Shown: positions 13,691-22,282, counted from the stretch's first letter. The stretch: 39,671 bases of DNA from Candidatus Dietzia intestinipullorum (GCA_019119635.1 DWWP01000007.1:1-39671); one strand, 5' to 3'. Notes: a model not told the origin generated them from the sequence alone. Program-made: numbers and translations.

Positions 13691-16018
13691 TCAGCGGGTC
13701 GGGTCGACCTCGGTGACCGAGATGACGCGGTGCAGCGGCAGCGTCACCGTGTCCGCGGAGTCGGGCTCGATCCCCTCGACCCGGCCGCCTCCCACCGAGG
13801 CCGGGACCAGGAGGCGGGCGGTGGAGCGGCCCTGGGCGTCGACCACCGAGACGGTGACGGCGGTGCCGGAACGCGCGGCCTCGTGCAGGCGGGCGACGGC
13901 GGCCTCCCCGGTGAGGGCGGCGCCGGACCCGCTGCTCGCGGAGCGCACCCGGTCCGCCGCGCGCATGGCGGCGACCGCGGCACGCAGCTCCGACCGGGTG
14001 GCCACCCGCACGGGCACGCGCGGCGCCCGGCCCGTGGAGGTGGCGCGGACGCGGGCAGCGGGACGGCTGAGGGCGACGACGGCGCCGGTCGTGTCCTCGA
14101 CGACGGGCGCGAATCCGTGCTCGCGCAGGGCGTCGACCACGTCGAGGGGGCGGGCCTGGGAGACCAGCACGGTCGGGGCGACGGAGCGGAGCGCGCACGC
14201 CTCGGCGGCGGGGGAGCCGAGGACCTGGGCCACCAGTGACGGGTCGTCGCAGCGGATGAAGGACAGCGCGGTCCCCACACGGAGGCGGCCGTGGCGACGG
14301 GCGACGTCCCGGATGAGGTAGTCGAGCGACTGGGGGACCGGGGTGATCGAGGTCCGGGAGAGCAGATCCCGGATCCCCGCGTCGGTGCGGCCGGCATCGA
14401 GGGCGCGCCGCAGCGAGGTCTCGGTGATGCGGTACGTGGTGGCGGCGCCCGCGGACTCGACGTCGGCGAGCAACGCGAACTCCGCGGCGAGGTCGGGCAC
14501 CAGCGGCCCCGGGGCGAGGATGGTGAGGTCCGCCTGGACGATCACCTCCGAGACGGGCTCGGGCAGGGCAGCGGTGAGCGCGGGGACGAGGTCCTCGGCG
14601 GCCGGGGCCGCGTCCGTGGAGGCGAGGTACCGGGCGGTGGTGGTGGCGACGGCCCCGACGACGAGGCCGAGGCGCCTGGCCTCGGAGGCGATCTCGGTGA
14701 CAGGCCGCGCGCCGGCCCTCGAGAACCACACCGGCGAGAACCACCGCAGCACCTCGGGCAGGGCGGCCTCGCCGGGGTCTGCGGACTCGTCGAGCTCGGC
14801 CAGTGCGCCCAGCACCCGGACGCGTTCGGCCTGCGCGGGTGGCCCGATCGGCTCACCGAGCGCGGGCACGGTGCCCCCGCCCTCCAGCTCGGCGCCCACC
14901 CGCCACGGCGCGGCGGACATGGACCACCACGCCACCACGAGGTCGGCCCAGCGACGTGCCGGGTCCCGGGAGGCCCACGCGTCCGCGACCTCGGTGGGCG
15001 CCCACGCGGCATCGAAGGGGGTGTCACCGACCTCGGTGTCACCCATCGCGATCAGGCCCGCGGCGGCGAGGGCCTCGAGGAGGAGGGGGAGATCGTCCCG
15101 GTCGACGCCCGCGGCGCGGGCGACCCGGCGGAGCTCCCGGACCCCGACGCCACCGGCCTTGAGGGTCGACGCGGGAGCCGTCGACAGGGCCTCGAGCACG
15201 GCGTCGCACCGGTGCAGCAGTTCGAGCGCGGCGACGCCGGCGGAGGCGTCCACCGCGCCGGACTTCCTCCCCGGGCGGGGCTGCGCCCACGCCGGCGGGT
15301 CCAGCAGGGAGGCCCCCGCCGGCCGCGCACCGTGCCTGGCCCGGTCCAGCGCGTGTGCGCGGGGGACCACCTTCTCGTCGGCGTCGTCCCCCGTCCCCGT
15401 GATCTCGGCCAGGCCCGCGCCCGCCAGCGCCGCGGCCGCCTCGCGGACCACTCCGGACGCGCCGGGGCCGAGTTCGCCGACCGGTGCGCGTCCGCCGGCG
15501 ATCGCCCCGAGGACCTCGATCGACCGTTCCGGCAGAGCGGCCCGGGCGTCCTCGAGTGCTGCCCCGGTGGGCTCGCCCGGGTGTGGGGCGACGACGGGGG
15601 CGGACTCGACCGCGGACGCGGTGACCGCGGAGAGCCGCACATGCGACCCGGCGCCCCAGATCAGTGCGCGGTCGCGCAGTCCGTCCAGGCTCGTCCGGAG
15701 GCTCTCCTCGTCGTCGTCGACCCCGAGCCGGTCCGCGAGGGCGCCCACCGGCACGGGCCCGGAGTCCGCACCGAGCGAGGCGGCGGTGGCCAGGACCAAC
15801 AGGGCCGGCCAGTCCACGGACCCCAGGGCCCGCGCGGTCGAGGCGGGCAGACGCAACCGTGAGGCCAGGACGTCGACGGTGGCCGGGGGCGGGGTGGCCA
15901 CGTCCGGCCGGAGTTCCAACAACCGCACCAGCGCGTCGTCGGACAGCCCGGCGAGCCAGGCGGGGAACTCCGGTTCACCGCTGGTGGCGTGGCGGGGCGT
16001 GGCGCGCGGGGTCGGCAT
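13691..16018 (-). CDS. Helicase-associated (XPB partner) protein, Rv0862c-like
   Basis: A large 775-aa protein without helicase motifs of its own, placed directly before the XPB gene (70 bp gap). It begins PEFPAWLAGLSDDALVRLLELRPDVATPPP, typical of the actinobacterial family annotated as helicase-associated or helicase C-terminal-like domain proteins. The middle contains winged-helix-like stretches (GVGVRELRRVARAAGVDRDDL). The C-terminal part has VSEVIVQADLTILAPGPLVPDLAAEFALLADVESAGAATTYRITE, then SLDYLIRDVARRHGRLRVG and a final wing domain. The conserved gene pair implies joint work with XPB, but no biochemistry can be read off. Codon use is ordinary for the window. Confidence 0.85.
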   Translation of the reverse strand: MPTPRATPRHATSGEPEFPAWLAGLSDDALVRLLELRPDVATPPPATVDVLASRLRLPASTARALGSVDWPALLVLATAASLGADSGPVPVGALADRLGVDDDEESLRTSLDGLRDRALIWGAGSHVRLSAVTASAVESAPVVAPHPGEPTGAALEDARAALPERSIEVLGAIAGGRAPVGELGPGASGVVREAAAALAGAGLAEITGTGDDADEKVVPRAHALDRARHGARPAGASLLDPPAWAQPRPGRKSGAVDASAGVAALELLHRCDAVLEALSTAPASTLKAGGVGVRELRRVARAAGVDRDDLPLLLEALAAAGLIAMGDTEVGDTPFDAAWAPTEVADAWASRDPARRWADLVVAWWSMSAAPWRVGAELEGGGTVPALGEPIGPPAQAERVRVLGALAELDESADPGEAALPEVLRWFSPVWFSRAGARPVTEIASEARRLGLVVGAVATTTARYLASTDAAPAAEDLVPALTAALPEPVSEVIVQADLTILAPGPLVPDLAAEFALLADVESAGAATTYRITETSLRRALDAGRTDAGIRDLLSRTSITPVPQSLDYLIRDVARRHGRLRVGTALSFIRCDDPSLVAQVLGSPAAEACALRSVAPTVLVSQARPLDVVDALREHGFAPVVEDTTGAVVALSRPAARVRATSTGRAPRVPVRVATRSELRAAVAAMRAADRVRSASSGSGAALTGEAAVARLHEAARSGTAVTVSVVDAQGRSTARLLVPASVGGGRVEGIEPDSADTVTLPLHRVISVTEVDPTR

Positions 16019-16069
16019 GATCCGCCCCAGCCTAGTGTTCTGACCCGGGTGCTGACGGATCGGGCGACG

Positions 16070-16080
16070 GGTGAGATACT
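16070..16080 (+). promoter_or_regulatory. Leaderless promoter of the 61-aa ORF
   Basis: GTGAGATACT: the -10 candidate GATACT (16075-16080) is followed by GGACAC and then GTG at 16087. The larger string TGAGATACTGG is identical to that before the DUF3239 gene, with the same spacing. Confidence 0.5.
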
Positions 16081-16086
16081 GGACAC

Positions 16087-16272
16087 GTGGCTGCCAAGAG
16101 TGAATTGACCTACGACAACCCGGGATGGCCCGACGCCTCGTTCGGCGAGCACCCGGTCACGGAACTCGCCGCGCTGGTCGCCGGCGGACTGTCGCCCTTC
16201 GGGCAGGAGACCTTCCCGCTGCCTCCCGAGCGCATCAACTACATCCATCCCGAGACGGTGATCAACCGCTGA
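16087..16272 (+). CDS. Small conserved protein, Rv0863-like
   Basis: A 61-aa soluble protein with an even spread of aromatic and charged residues (LTYDNPGWPDASFGEHPVTEL; FPLPPERINYIHPETVINR). It starts with GTG at 16087, six bases after a GATACT -10 element, so the mRNA is probably leaderless. It is divergent from the helicase-associated gene, in the same place as M. tuberculosis Rv0863 relative to Rv0862c, which makes it a real gene rather than a chance frame. Function unknown. A strong bidirectional terminator follows. Confidence 0.75.
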   Translation: MAAKSELTYDNPGWPDASFGEHPVTELAALVAGGLSPFGQETFPLPPERINYIHPETVINR

Positions 16273-16318
16273 GGTCGCCGGTCACGGCACGCCGGACGCG
16301 CGAGGGACCGAGCACACG

Positions 16319-16360
16319 AGAACGGGCCGCCACTTCCACGAGGAAGTGGCGGCCCGTTCT
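16319..16360. terminator. Bidirectional terminator, small ORF / rpf
   Basis: Perfect 19-bp arms (16319-16337 and 16342-16360) around a four-base loop, between the convergent 61-aa ORF and rpf. One of the strongest hairpins in the window. Confidence 0.9.
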
Positions 16361-16392
16361 GGTCGGTCGGGGACCGACGGGGCTGAGGACGC

Positions 16393-17022
<630 letters not shown>

Positions 17023-17040
17023 TCAGTCCTTTTCACTCTG

Positions 17041-17239
17041 TGCCTACGAGGTGAGCTGTCGGGTTCGGACGAGTGCGCCCGGCCGCCGTGGCGGCTTCAC
17101 CCCAAGCGCCCTGTCGGGCGCCGGGCCCCGAGTGGGCCCGGTTCGGGTCCCCCGTCCCCGCCCGGTGGATGGTCTGGTGCCGCATCGTCCGCAGGGCGGG
17201 GTTCGGTGTGCTTCCGATGCCGACTCGCTGACGAGTCTG
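17041..17239 (-). ncRNA. c-di-AMP (ydaO/yuaA) riboswitch in the rpf leader
   Basis: Read on the minus strand, the leader holds the hallmark 3' segment CCGAACCCGACAGCTCACCT followed by CGTAGGC, plus the upstream core pieces GGGGGACCCGAACC and CTTGGGGTGAAGCCGCC with GC-rich variable hairpins between. These are the conserved parts of the ydaO/yuaA aptamer, known upstream of cell-wall hydrolase and rpf genes in actinobacteria, where c-di-AMP lowers expression. The 5' limit is approximate: I place it after the -10 candidate TACTGT (17251-17246). A GACTCG-TCAG-CGAGTC hairpin sits at 17220-17235. Confidence 0.88.
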
Positions 17240-17303
17240 TACCGAACAGTAGCGGCCCGTAGCCGAATCGTCACCATTCCGAAATGTTTCGTGGCGTCGC
17301 AGA

Positions 17304-17334
17304 AGCGTTACCTGGGCCGTTATCAAGTCGTTAC
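17304..17334 (-). promoter_or_regulatory. Direct-repeat box upstream of rpf (MtrA-like)
   Basis: Three repeats on the minus strand: GTAACGAC, then TTG, then ATAACGGC, then four bases, then GTAACGCT. The first two form an 8-3-8 imperfect direct repeat, the layout reported for MtrA boxes of C. glutamicum, with RTAAC half-sites. The box lies 53-83 bp upstream of the -10 candidate. Assignment to MtrA is inference. Confidence 0.45.
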
Positions 17335-17363
17335 CCTGGGCCTTTGGTGAACTGTGGGGTTGG

Positions 17364-17654
17364 TCACATCCGGCGCGGTCGTGACCCGAGAATCGCGTAC
17401 GCGATGCCCAGGAGGAACCCGACGGGCGTGAAGAGCATCGCTGCCACGTAGAGGACCGACGGCGCGTCGTGCCCGAGGAGGAACGGGGTCACCGCCGCGA
17501 GGATCGTGAAGACCACACCGATCGAGAAGAGGATCACCGCGGTGAGGAACAATCCCCGTCGCCGGGGGGCCGGACGCGCCGGTTCATCGCGACCGGGCGC
17601 CCACGGGTCCGCGCCGGGCTCGTTCTGTGCGGGGGCGGCGTCGTCGGAGGTCAC
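17364..17654 (-). CDS. Small two-helix membrane protein, Rv0870c-like position
   Basis: A 96-aa protein. The N-terminal 35 residues are hydrophilic and rich in Ala, Pro and Asp (SDDAAPAQNEPGADPWAPGRDEPARP). Two membrane helices follow: LFLTAVILFSIGVVFTILAAVTPFLL and VLYVAAMLFTPVGFLLGIAYAIL, with a basic end (GSRPRRM). GTG at 17654 gives this start; the open frame further upstream is antisense to cspB. It lies between rpf and the divergent cspB, the place of the small membrane gene Rv0870c in M. tuberculosis. Function unknown. Confidence 0.7.
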   Translation of the reverse strand: MTSDDAAPAQNEPGADPWAPGRDEPARPAPRRRGLFLTAVILFSIGVVFTILAAVTPFLLGHDAPSVLYVAAMLFTPVGFLLGIAYAILGSRPRRM

Positions 17655-17717
17655 ACCGGCAGGGTACCGATGCGGCGGGGACGCCGCCGGTGGCGGGGCC
17701 ACCGGCAGCGACGAGGG

Positions 17718-17723
17718 TAGTCT
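17718..17723 (+). promoter_or_regulatory. Candidate -10 element of cspB
   Basis: TAGTCT matches the TANNNT pattern and lies 64 bp before the cspB start, leaving a 5' leader of about 57 nt, which suits a cold-shock gene. No clear -35 is seen. Confidence 0.35.
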
Positions 17724-17786
17724 CGGGTGTTCCTGACAGGTGCGGGTCCGCGCGTCGAGCGCGGCCGGGTTGAGAGGTGGATCGCG

Positions 17787-18188
17787 GTGCCCAGCGGCAA
17801 GGTCAAGTGGTATGACGCGGAGAAGGGCTTCGGCTTCCTGTCTCAGGAGGGAGGGGAGGACGTCTACGTCCGCTCCGATGCGCTCCCGGCGGGCGTGGAG
17901 GCGCTCCGACCGCGTCAGCGGGTCGAGTTCGACATGGTCTCGGGACGGCGCGGACCACAGGCGCTGCGGGTCGTCGTCCACGAGGAGCCCTCGGTCGCGG
18001 AGTCCCGGTCCCCCCGCGGTGGCCGTCGTCGCTCGCCCGACGAGCTCCACGGGATGGTCGAGGACATGATCAACGTGCTCGAGTCGACCGTCCAGCCGGA
18101 GCTGCGCCGCGGTCACCGCCCGGACCCCAAGGTGGGAGGTCGGGTCGCGTCGGTGCTGCGCGCCGTCGCGCGCGAACTGGACCGCTGA
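17787..18188 (+). CDS. cspB: Cold-shock-domain protein (CspB-like, long form)
   Basis: A 133-aa protein (M. tuberculosis CspB is about 135 aa). Residues 1-65 are the nucleic-acid-binding cold-shock domain: [30 protein letters not shown], containing RNP1 (KGFGFL) and RNP2 (DVYVR). The C-terminal half is an actinobacterial extension with a basic segment ([14 protein letters not shown]) and a helix ([20 protein letters not shown]) ending in VARELDR. GTG at 17787 follows GAGAGGTGG by six bases; the frame open from 17727 precedes the domain with no support. Probable role: RNA chaperone. The extension suggests an added dimerisation or nucleic-acid function. Confidence 0.9.
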   Translation: MPSGKVKWYDAEKGFGFLSQEGGEDVYVRSDALPAGVEALRPRQRVEFDMVSGRRGPQALRVVVHEEPSVAESRSPRGGRRRSPDELHGMVEDMINVLESTVQPELRRGHRPDPKVGGRVASVLRAVARELDR

Positions 18189-18189
18189 C

Positions 18190-18206
18190 CCGCGGGAGCC
18201 CCGCGG
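18190..18206. terminator. Candidate terminator hairpin, cspB / DUF2771
   Basis: CCGCGGG-AGC-CCCGCGG, a perfect 7-bp stem just after the cspB stop, in the 41-bp gap between convergent genes. No T run, so only moderately supported. Confidence 0.45.
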
Positions 18207-18229
18207 CGGACCCCGGCGCGTGAGCGGCG

Positions 18230-18730
18230 TCAGTCCTCGTGGACGAACCCGACCGACCACTCGCCGCTGAGGACCGACTCCGCCCCGTCGGCGGAATAGA
18301 CCAGGGCGACGGCGCGGATCACCAGGCCCTCGATCCGCCCGGCCTCGTCGGTGGCCGTGGGGATGAGCAGTTGCCCGGACCCGTCGGACTCGACCGTGTA
18401 CTCGCGCGCTCCGCCCTCACGGACCTCGTACACCTCGAGAGCCGACCCCTGGAGCTCCGTGGACAGTCGCACCGTGAGCAGGTCCTCGTCCCGGACGGTG
18501 AACTCGCCGACCGGGTTGGTGTAGGTGGTGCCCTCGAGGTCCGTCGCGGTGAACGGCAGTACGTCGAGGTGGCCCCGCTCGGTAGCCACCGTGATCTCGG
18601 GGACCGCCCCGTAGCGGGACTCCGAGCCCTGCCACGCGCCGAAGATCGCCGCACACATGATGACGACCCACGCGAGGATCATCCAGGTGACGGGGCGGAC
18701 GCGAGGGCCGGACACGGGGGAGTCACTCAT
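18230..18730 (-). CDS. DUF2771-like exported/anchored protein (Rv0875c-like)
   Basis: A 166-aa protein with one N-terminal membrane segment (VTWMILAWVVIMCAAIFGAW) and a predicted extracytoplasmic beta-rich domain (ITVATERGHLDVLPFTATDLEG; GQLLIPTATDEAGRIEG). I place it in the DUF2771 family by its layout and its neighbour: it directly follows the MFS gene (5-bp gap), as Rv0875c follows Rv0876c in M. tuberculosis. Co-transcription suggests an accessory role for the transporter, but this is inference. Confidence 0.7.
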   Translation of the reverse strand: MSDSPVSGPRVRPVTWMILAWVVIMCAAIFGAWQGSESRYGAVPEITVATERGHLDVLPFTATDLEGTTYTNPVGEFTVRDEDLLTVRLSTELQGSALEVYEVREGGAREYTVESDGSGQLLIPTATDEAGRIEGLVIRAVALVYSADGAESVLSGEWSVGFVHED

Positions 18731-18735
18731 CGTGC

Positions 18736-20130
18736 TCACTCTTCCATCCTGCCGAGCAGCCGCGCGCCCAGGCCCCGCGGATCCCGCGGAGCCCCCGGGA
18801 ACCGCGGCCGGTTGCCGCCCAGCCCCGGCACGAGTGTCGATCCGCGTGCGGTGAGCAGCGCCTGCGTGAACATCAGCGCGCCCACCACGGAGATGACGGA
18901 GAAGCCGATCCCGAAGTCCGGCGGGAGCAGGACGCCGAGGGCGCCGCCGCCCACCCAGGCGAGCTGCAGGGCCGTCTCCGACCTGCCGAACGCCGAGGAC
19001 CGGGCGATGTCCGGGATGTCGGTCTGGATGGACGAGTCCAGCGCCACCTTGCCGAGTGCGCTGCAGACCGCGGCGATGAGAGCCAGCGCCGCGGCCGCCC
19101 AGATGGTGCCGAGGAACGCCGCCACGATCGCCGCCGCCAGCGCGGACCCGGCCGCGGCCGTGGTGATGCGGCCCGGTCGCCCGAGGGGGAGCCGGGCGCC
19201 CACGGCGTTGCCCACGAACGTGCCGATCCCGCCGGCACCGCCCGCGATCGCCAGGATCGTGGCCTGCTCGGTGGCCGAGGCGTGCTCGTGCGCCTTGGCC
19301 ACAAAGGCGAGGAACAGGGTGAGGAAGCCGGTCATGAACCGGACCATCGACTCCGCCCACAGGTCCCGCAGGACGTGACGCCCCAGGGGCCGGGTGAGGA
19401 TCTCCTTGAGCCCGCTGGTGAGTGAGCGCTCCGGCCCCACCCTGAGGGTCGCGGACTCCTCGTCGGCGGAGGCCTCGGCGTGCGCGGGGATGGTCATGGC
19501 GACGTACGCCGCCACGAGCGCGACCGCGGCCAGCAGCCACAGGGCGGCGGGCGAGTCCCAGAGCCACGAGACCAGCCCGGCGAACGCCCCGGCGACCACC
19601 GAGCCACAGACATGGCCGAGCACGGTGAGGCGGGAGTTGGTGCGGACCAGGTCGAGGGCGGGAGGCAGGACGTGTGGCGTGATCGACGCCTTGACCACGC
19701 CGAAGGTCTTGGACAGCACCAGCATGCCCAGTGCCAGCGGGTAGAGGAGCCAGGAGTCGAAGTTGAGGGCGAGGATCACCGCGAGGACCGCGCGGAGCGT
19801 GAAACTGAGCGAGACCGTCAGCCGTCGACCGCTGCGCAGCCGGTCCAGCGCGGGGCCGATCACGGGCGCGATGAGCGCGAACGGCGCCACCGTGACGAGG
19901 AGGTAGAGCGCCACGTTGCCCCGGGACTCCGCGGTAGCCGCGGAGAAGAACAGGGTGTTGGCGAGCGCCACCGCGAGGATCGCGTCGCACGCGAAGTTCG
20001 CCACGGTGACATAGCTCAGCGGCGCGAGACCCGACCGGTCCGCCCCGTCGGCGTGGAACACGCGGCGTCCGGCGCGCCCGGTCGCCGCGGCGGCGCGCCG
20101 CGCCGGGCCGCCGCGTCGGACGTTCCCCAC
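18736..20130 (-). CDS. MFS transporter, Rv0876c-like
   Basis: About 464 aa with 11-12 hydrophobic helices, starting YVTVANFACDAILAVALANTLFF. It has an MFS-type loop (GPALDRLRSGRR) after helix 2 and ends in a hydrophilic tail (GLGGNRPRFPGAPRDPRGLG). It is an uncharacterised permease or exporter; the sequence gives no substrate. GTG at 20130 has GAGGA 4 nt upstream. A TTG at 20145 would give 469 aa and overlap the upstream stop codon by 8 nt. It sits in a run of three minus-strand genes: cyclotransferase-like lipoprotein, transporter, DUF2771. Confidence 0.8.
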   Translation of the reverse strand: MGNVRRGGPARRAAAATGRAGRRVFHADGADRSGLAPLSYVTVANFACDAILAVALANTLFFSAATAESRGNVALYLLVTVAPFALIAPVIGPALDRLRSGRRLTVSLSFTLRAVLAVILALNFDSWLLYPLALGMLVLSKTFGVVKASITPHVLPPALDLVRTNSRLTVLGHVCGSVVAGAFAGLVSWLWDSPAALWLLAAVALVAAYVAMTIPAHAEASADEESATLRVGPERSLTSGLKEILTRPLGRHVLRDLWAESMVRFMTGFLTLFLAFVAKAHEHASATEQATILAIAGGAGGIGTFVGNAVGARLPLGRPGRITTAAAGSALAAAIVAAFLGTIWAAAALALIAAVCSALGKVALDSSIQTDIPDIARSSAFGRSETALQLAWVGGGALGVLLPPDFGIGFSVISVVGALMFTQALLTARGSTLVPGLGGNRPRFPGAPRDPRGLGARLLGRMEE

Positions 20131-20137
20131 GGGTTCC

Positions 20138-21025
20138 TCAGCCAACGAGGCGCACCTCGTACATCTGGGGCCAGAGCTTGCCGGTGAGCAGCACGGTGTC
20201 CGACTCCGGCAGCGCGGCGATCCCGTTGAGGACCGCGTCCGGATCGGCCGGCCGTGGCTGCTCGAGCCCGGACGCGTCGTAGATCGCGGTGACGGCGCCC
20301 GAGTCCGGGTCGATCCGGATGATCTCGTCGGTCATCCACACATTGGCCAGGATCTCTCCGCCCACGCATTCGAGCTCGTTGAGCTGCGGGACGGGCGTGC
20401 CCCCGGCCGTGACGTCGACTGTTCCGGTGGGGTCGAACGTGGCCGGGTCGCGGAAGGTCAACGTGTCCGAGCCGTCGCTCATGACCAGGCGGTCGCCGTC
20501 GTGACACAGGCCCCAACCCTCGCCCTCGTACGGCACCTCGTCGCGGACCTCGAGCGTCTGCGGGTCGCGGTCGTGGGCGACCCCCTTGCGCCAGGTCAGG
20601 GTCCAGAGCGTGTCAGGAGTGACGGTGAGCCCCTCCCCGAACTCGTCCGAGGCCATCGGCACCCACGCGGACGGCTCGGTGTCCTCGATCGCGCGCCGCT
20701 GGACCTGTGAGTACCCGTACCGTCCGGTCGACTCGTAGAGCTGATCGCCGACCACCTCCAGGCCCTGCGTGAACAGCGTCGGATCGTGCGCGATGGTCCG
20801 CACCACCTCCACGTCCCCCCGGGCCGGCTGCGGACTCTCGGTGCCCACCGCGACCCGGGCGCTCTCCCCGCTGCTCGAGTCCGTGGGCATGCTGGATGAG
20901 GCCAGGGCCGTGCCGCCGGCGGACTCCTCCGGGGGGCCACCGGGGTCGGCGGCGCACGCGGAGGCGAGGCCGAGCACACAGAGCGAGGCGACGAGTGGGC
21001 CGACGGGGCCGGGGAGGCTGCGCAT
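20138..21025 (-). CDS. Glutaminyl-peptide cyclotransferase-like lipoprotein (beta-propeller type)
   Basis: A 295-aa exported protein. The N-terminal signal ends in VLGLASACAAD, a weak lipobox with Cys24 as possible lipid anchor. A low-complexity Ser/Gly/Pro linker runs to about residue 70, and the bacterial/plant-type glutaminyl cyclase propeller follows: VVRTIAHDPTLFTQGLEVVGDQLYESTGRYGYSQV, TLTWRKGVAHDRD, LNELECVGGEILANVWMTDEIIRIDPDSG, VLNGIAALPESDTVLLTGKLWPQMYEV. These repeats match the family well. Activity would cyclise N-terminal Gln to pyroglutamate on secreted proteins. From memory it has no counterpart between Rv0876c and Rv0877, so it is an insertion relative to mycobacteria. Confidence 0.85.
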   Translation of the reverse strand: MRSLPGPVGPLVASLCVLGLASACAADPGGPPEESAGGTALASSSMPTDSSSGESARVAVGTESPQPARGDVEVVRTIAHDPTLFTQGLEVVGDQLYESTGRYGYSQVQRRAIEDTEPSAWVPMASDEFGEGLTVTPDTLWTLTWRKGVAHDRDPQTLEVRDEVPYEGEGWGLCHDGDRLVMSDGSDTLTFRDPATFDPTGTVDVTAGGTPVPQLNELECVGGEILANVWMTDEIIRIDPDSGAVTAIYDASGLEQPRPADPDAVLNGIAALPESDTVLLTGKLWPQMYEVRLVG

Positions 21026-21078
21026 GCTTCCAGGATGCCGCACGGCGGCCCTGTCCGTGACGTCGACACGATGACGCG

Positions 21079-21084
21079 CATAAT
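21079..21084 (+). promoter_or_regulatory. -10 element of the DUF3027 gene (leaderless)
   Basis: CATAAT is followed by seven bases (GGGAGCC) and the GTG at 21092, the spacing of a leaderless mRNA. This decides the start over the in-frame ATGs at 21071 and 21083, which would lie upstream of or within the -10. Confidence 0.5.
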
Positions 21085-21091
21085 GGGAGCC

Positions 21092-21913
21092 GTGGACACC
21101 GAGGCAGTGACGGATCAGGCGTCGGATTTCGACGACGCGTTGCGCGCGCGGCTCACCGACGCGGTCGACGTGGCGCGGACCGCCGTCGAGGAGTTCGCCT
21201 CCGACGGCGTGGGCGAACACCTCGACGCGATCGTCGAGGCCCCGTTCACCACCACGCACCGCTTCGTCTCCGAACTTCCCGGCTACCGCGGGTGGCACTG
21301 GGCCTGTGTGCTGGCGCTGGTGCCCGGTGGCGAGGTGACGATCGACGAGATCTCCCTCCTCCCGGGCGAGGGGGCCGTGGTGGCCCCCGAGTGGGTGCCG
21401 TGGGAGAAGCGGATCCGGCCCGGCGACCTCGGCGCCGGCGACCTCCTGCCCCCGTCCGACGACGACGAGCGGCTCGTGCCCGGGCAACTCCTGGGCGGGG
21501 ACGAGGAGCTGGACGAGCTCGCCGCCCCCGTGGGACTCGGCCGGCCACGGCATCTCAGCCGCGAGGGTCGGTCTGCCGCGGCGGAGCGCTGGGCCGCCGA
21601 ACGCGGCCCCGGGTCGGAGATCGCGCGCGGGGCCAAGGAACCCTGCGGCACCTGTGGGTTCCTGGTGCCGATCGCCGGGTCCCTGGGAGCGATGTTCGGC
21701 ATCTGCGCCAACGAGTTCTCCGCCGACGGCCAGGTCGTGCACCTCCAGTACGGCTGTGGCGCCCACAGTGAGGTGCAGCTCAAGACGGACACCACCGACC
21801 GGACGGCCGAGGCATACGACGACTCCGCCGTCGACGTGGTGGTCCTGCCCCAGCAGCTCGCCGCCTCCGCCGCCCGGCGCGATCCGGAGGACCGGGACGG
21901 CCCCGGGGAGTGA
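21092..21913 (+). CDS. DUF3027 family protein
   Basis: A 273-aa cytoplasmic protein conserved in actinobacteria, function unknown. N-terminal half: AVDVARTAVEEFASDGVGEHL, then HRFVSELPGYRGWHWACVLAL and ISLLPGEGAVVAPEWVPWEKRIRPGDLGAGDLLPP, the family core. The C-terminal part holds four well-placed cysteines (CGTCGF; GICANEFS; QYGCGAHSE) that could bind zinc. GTG at 21092 is chosen from a CATAAT -10 element seven bases before it. It follows the divergent cyclotransferase/MFS group and converges on the DUF2530 gene, much like Rv0877 in M. tuberculosis. Confidence 0.85.
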   Translation: MDTEAVTDQASDFDDALRARLTDAVDVARTAVEEFASDGVGEHLDAIVEAPFTTTHRFVSELPGYRGWHWACVLALVPGGEVTIDEISLLPGEGAVVAPEWVPWEKRIRPGDLGAGDLLPPSDDDERLVPGQLLGGDEELDELAAPVGLGRPRHLSREGRSAAAERWAAERGPGSEIARGAKEPCGTCGFLVPIAGSLGAMFGICANEFSADGQVVHLQYGCGAHSEVQLKTDTTDRTAEAYDDSAVDVVVLPQQLAASAARRDPEDRDGPGE

Positions 21914-21933
21914 CCCGCCGCTGACCAGTCGGG

Positions 21934-22206
21934 TCAGTCGGGGCGGCCGAAGTCCAGCCCGCCCTGGGCGCCCGCGCTGCCCCGGAGGACCGCCCGGCGC
22001 TGCATCGCGTAGATCAGCGTCCCGAGCGCGCCGACCCCCACGCCCACCGCGCAGAGGATGACGGTTCGCATATCCACGTCGCGCAGCAGCATCTCGGCCA
22101 GCAGGGCGAGCGTCCACGCGACAGTGCCGATGATCACCACGGGCCGCGGGTCCAGCAGATAGTCGGGGATCCGGGGCACCCCGGGCTCCGACTGCTCCTC
22201 CGTCAT
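21934..22206 (-). CDS. DUF2530 family small membrane protein
   Basis: 90 aa with two membrane helices (PVVIIGTVAWTLALLAEMLL and TVILCAVGVGVGALGTLIYAM) between a short acidic N-terminus, containing RIPDYLLDPRPV, and a Gly-rich end. I recognise this as DUF2530, conserved beside the DUF3027 and SpoU genes in mycobacteria (Rv0882 position). It converges on DUF3027 with a 20-bp gap and is divergent from the purine permease. Function unknown. Confidence 0.75.
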   Translation of the reverse strand: MTEEQSEPGVPRIPDYLLDPRPVVIIGTVAWTLALLAEMLLRDVDMRTVILCAVGVGVGALGTLIYAMQRRAVLRGSAGAQGGLDFGRPD

Positions 22207-22239
22207 GACCGCGACGCTACCGCAGCCACGGGCGCCGGT

Positions 22240-22266
22240 TACCCTGAGACGGTTCCCATGAACCGT
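22240..22266 (+). promoter_or_regulatory. Promoter and palindrome before the purine permease
   Basis: TACCCT (22240-22245) is a -10 candidate. Just beyond it, ACGGTTC-CCAT-GAACCGT (22249-22266) is a perfect 7-bp inverted repeat covering the probable start of the transcript, placed as a repressor operator would be. The regulator is unknown. Confidence 0.45.
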
Positions 22267-22282
22267 TCAGGAAGGTCGCCCG

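Noticed and set aside
11689-13716. A 675-aa plus-strand open frame opposite the XPB gene
   Set aside because: It is the antisense shadow of a highly conserved helicase; repetitive composition, no family pattern. Long antisense frames are expected at this GC content.
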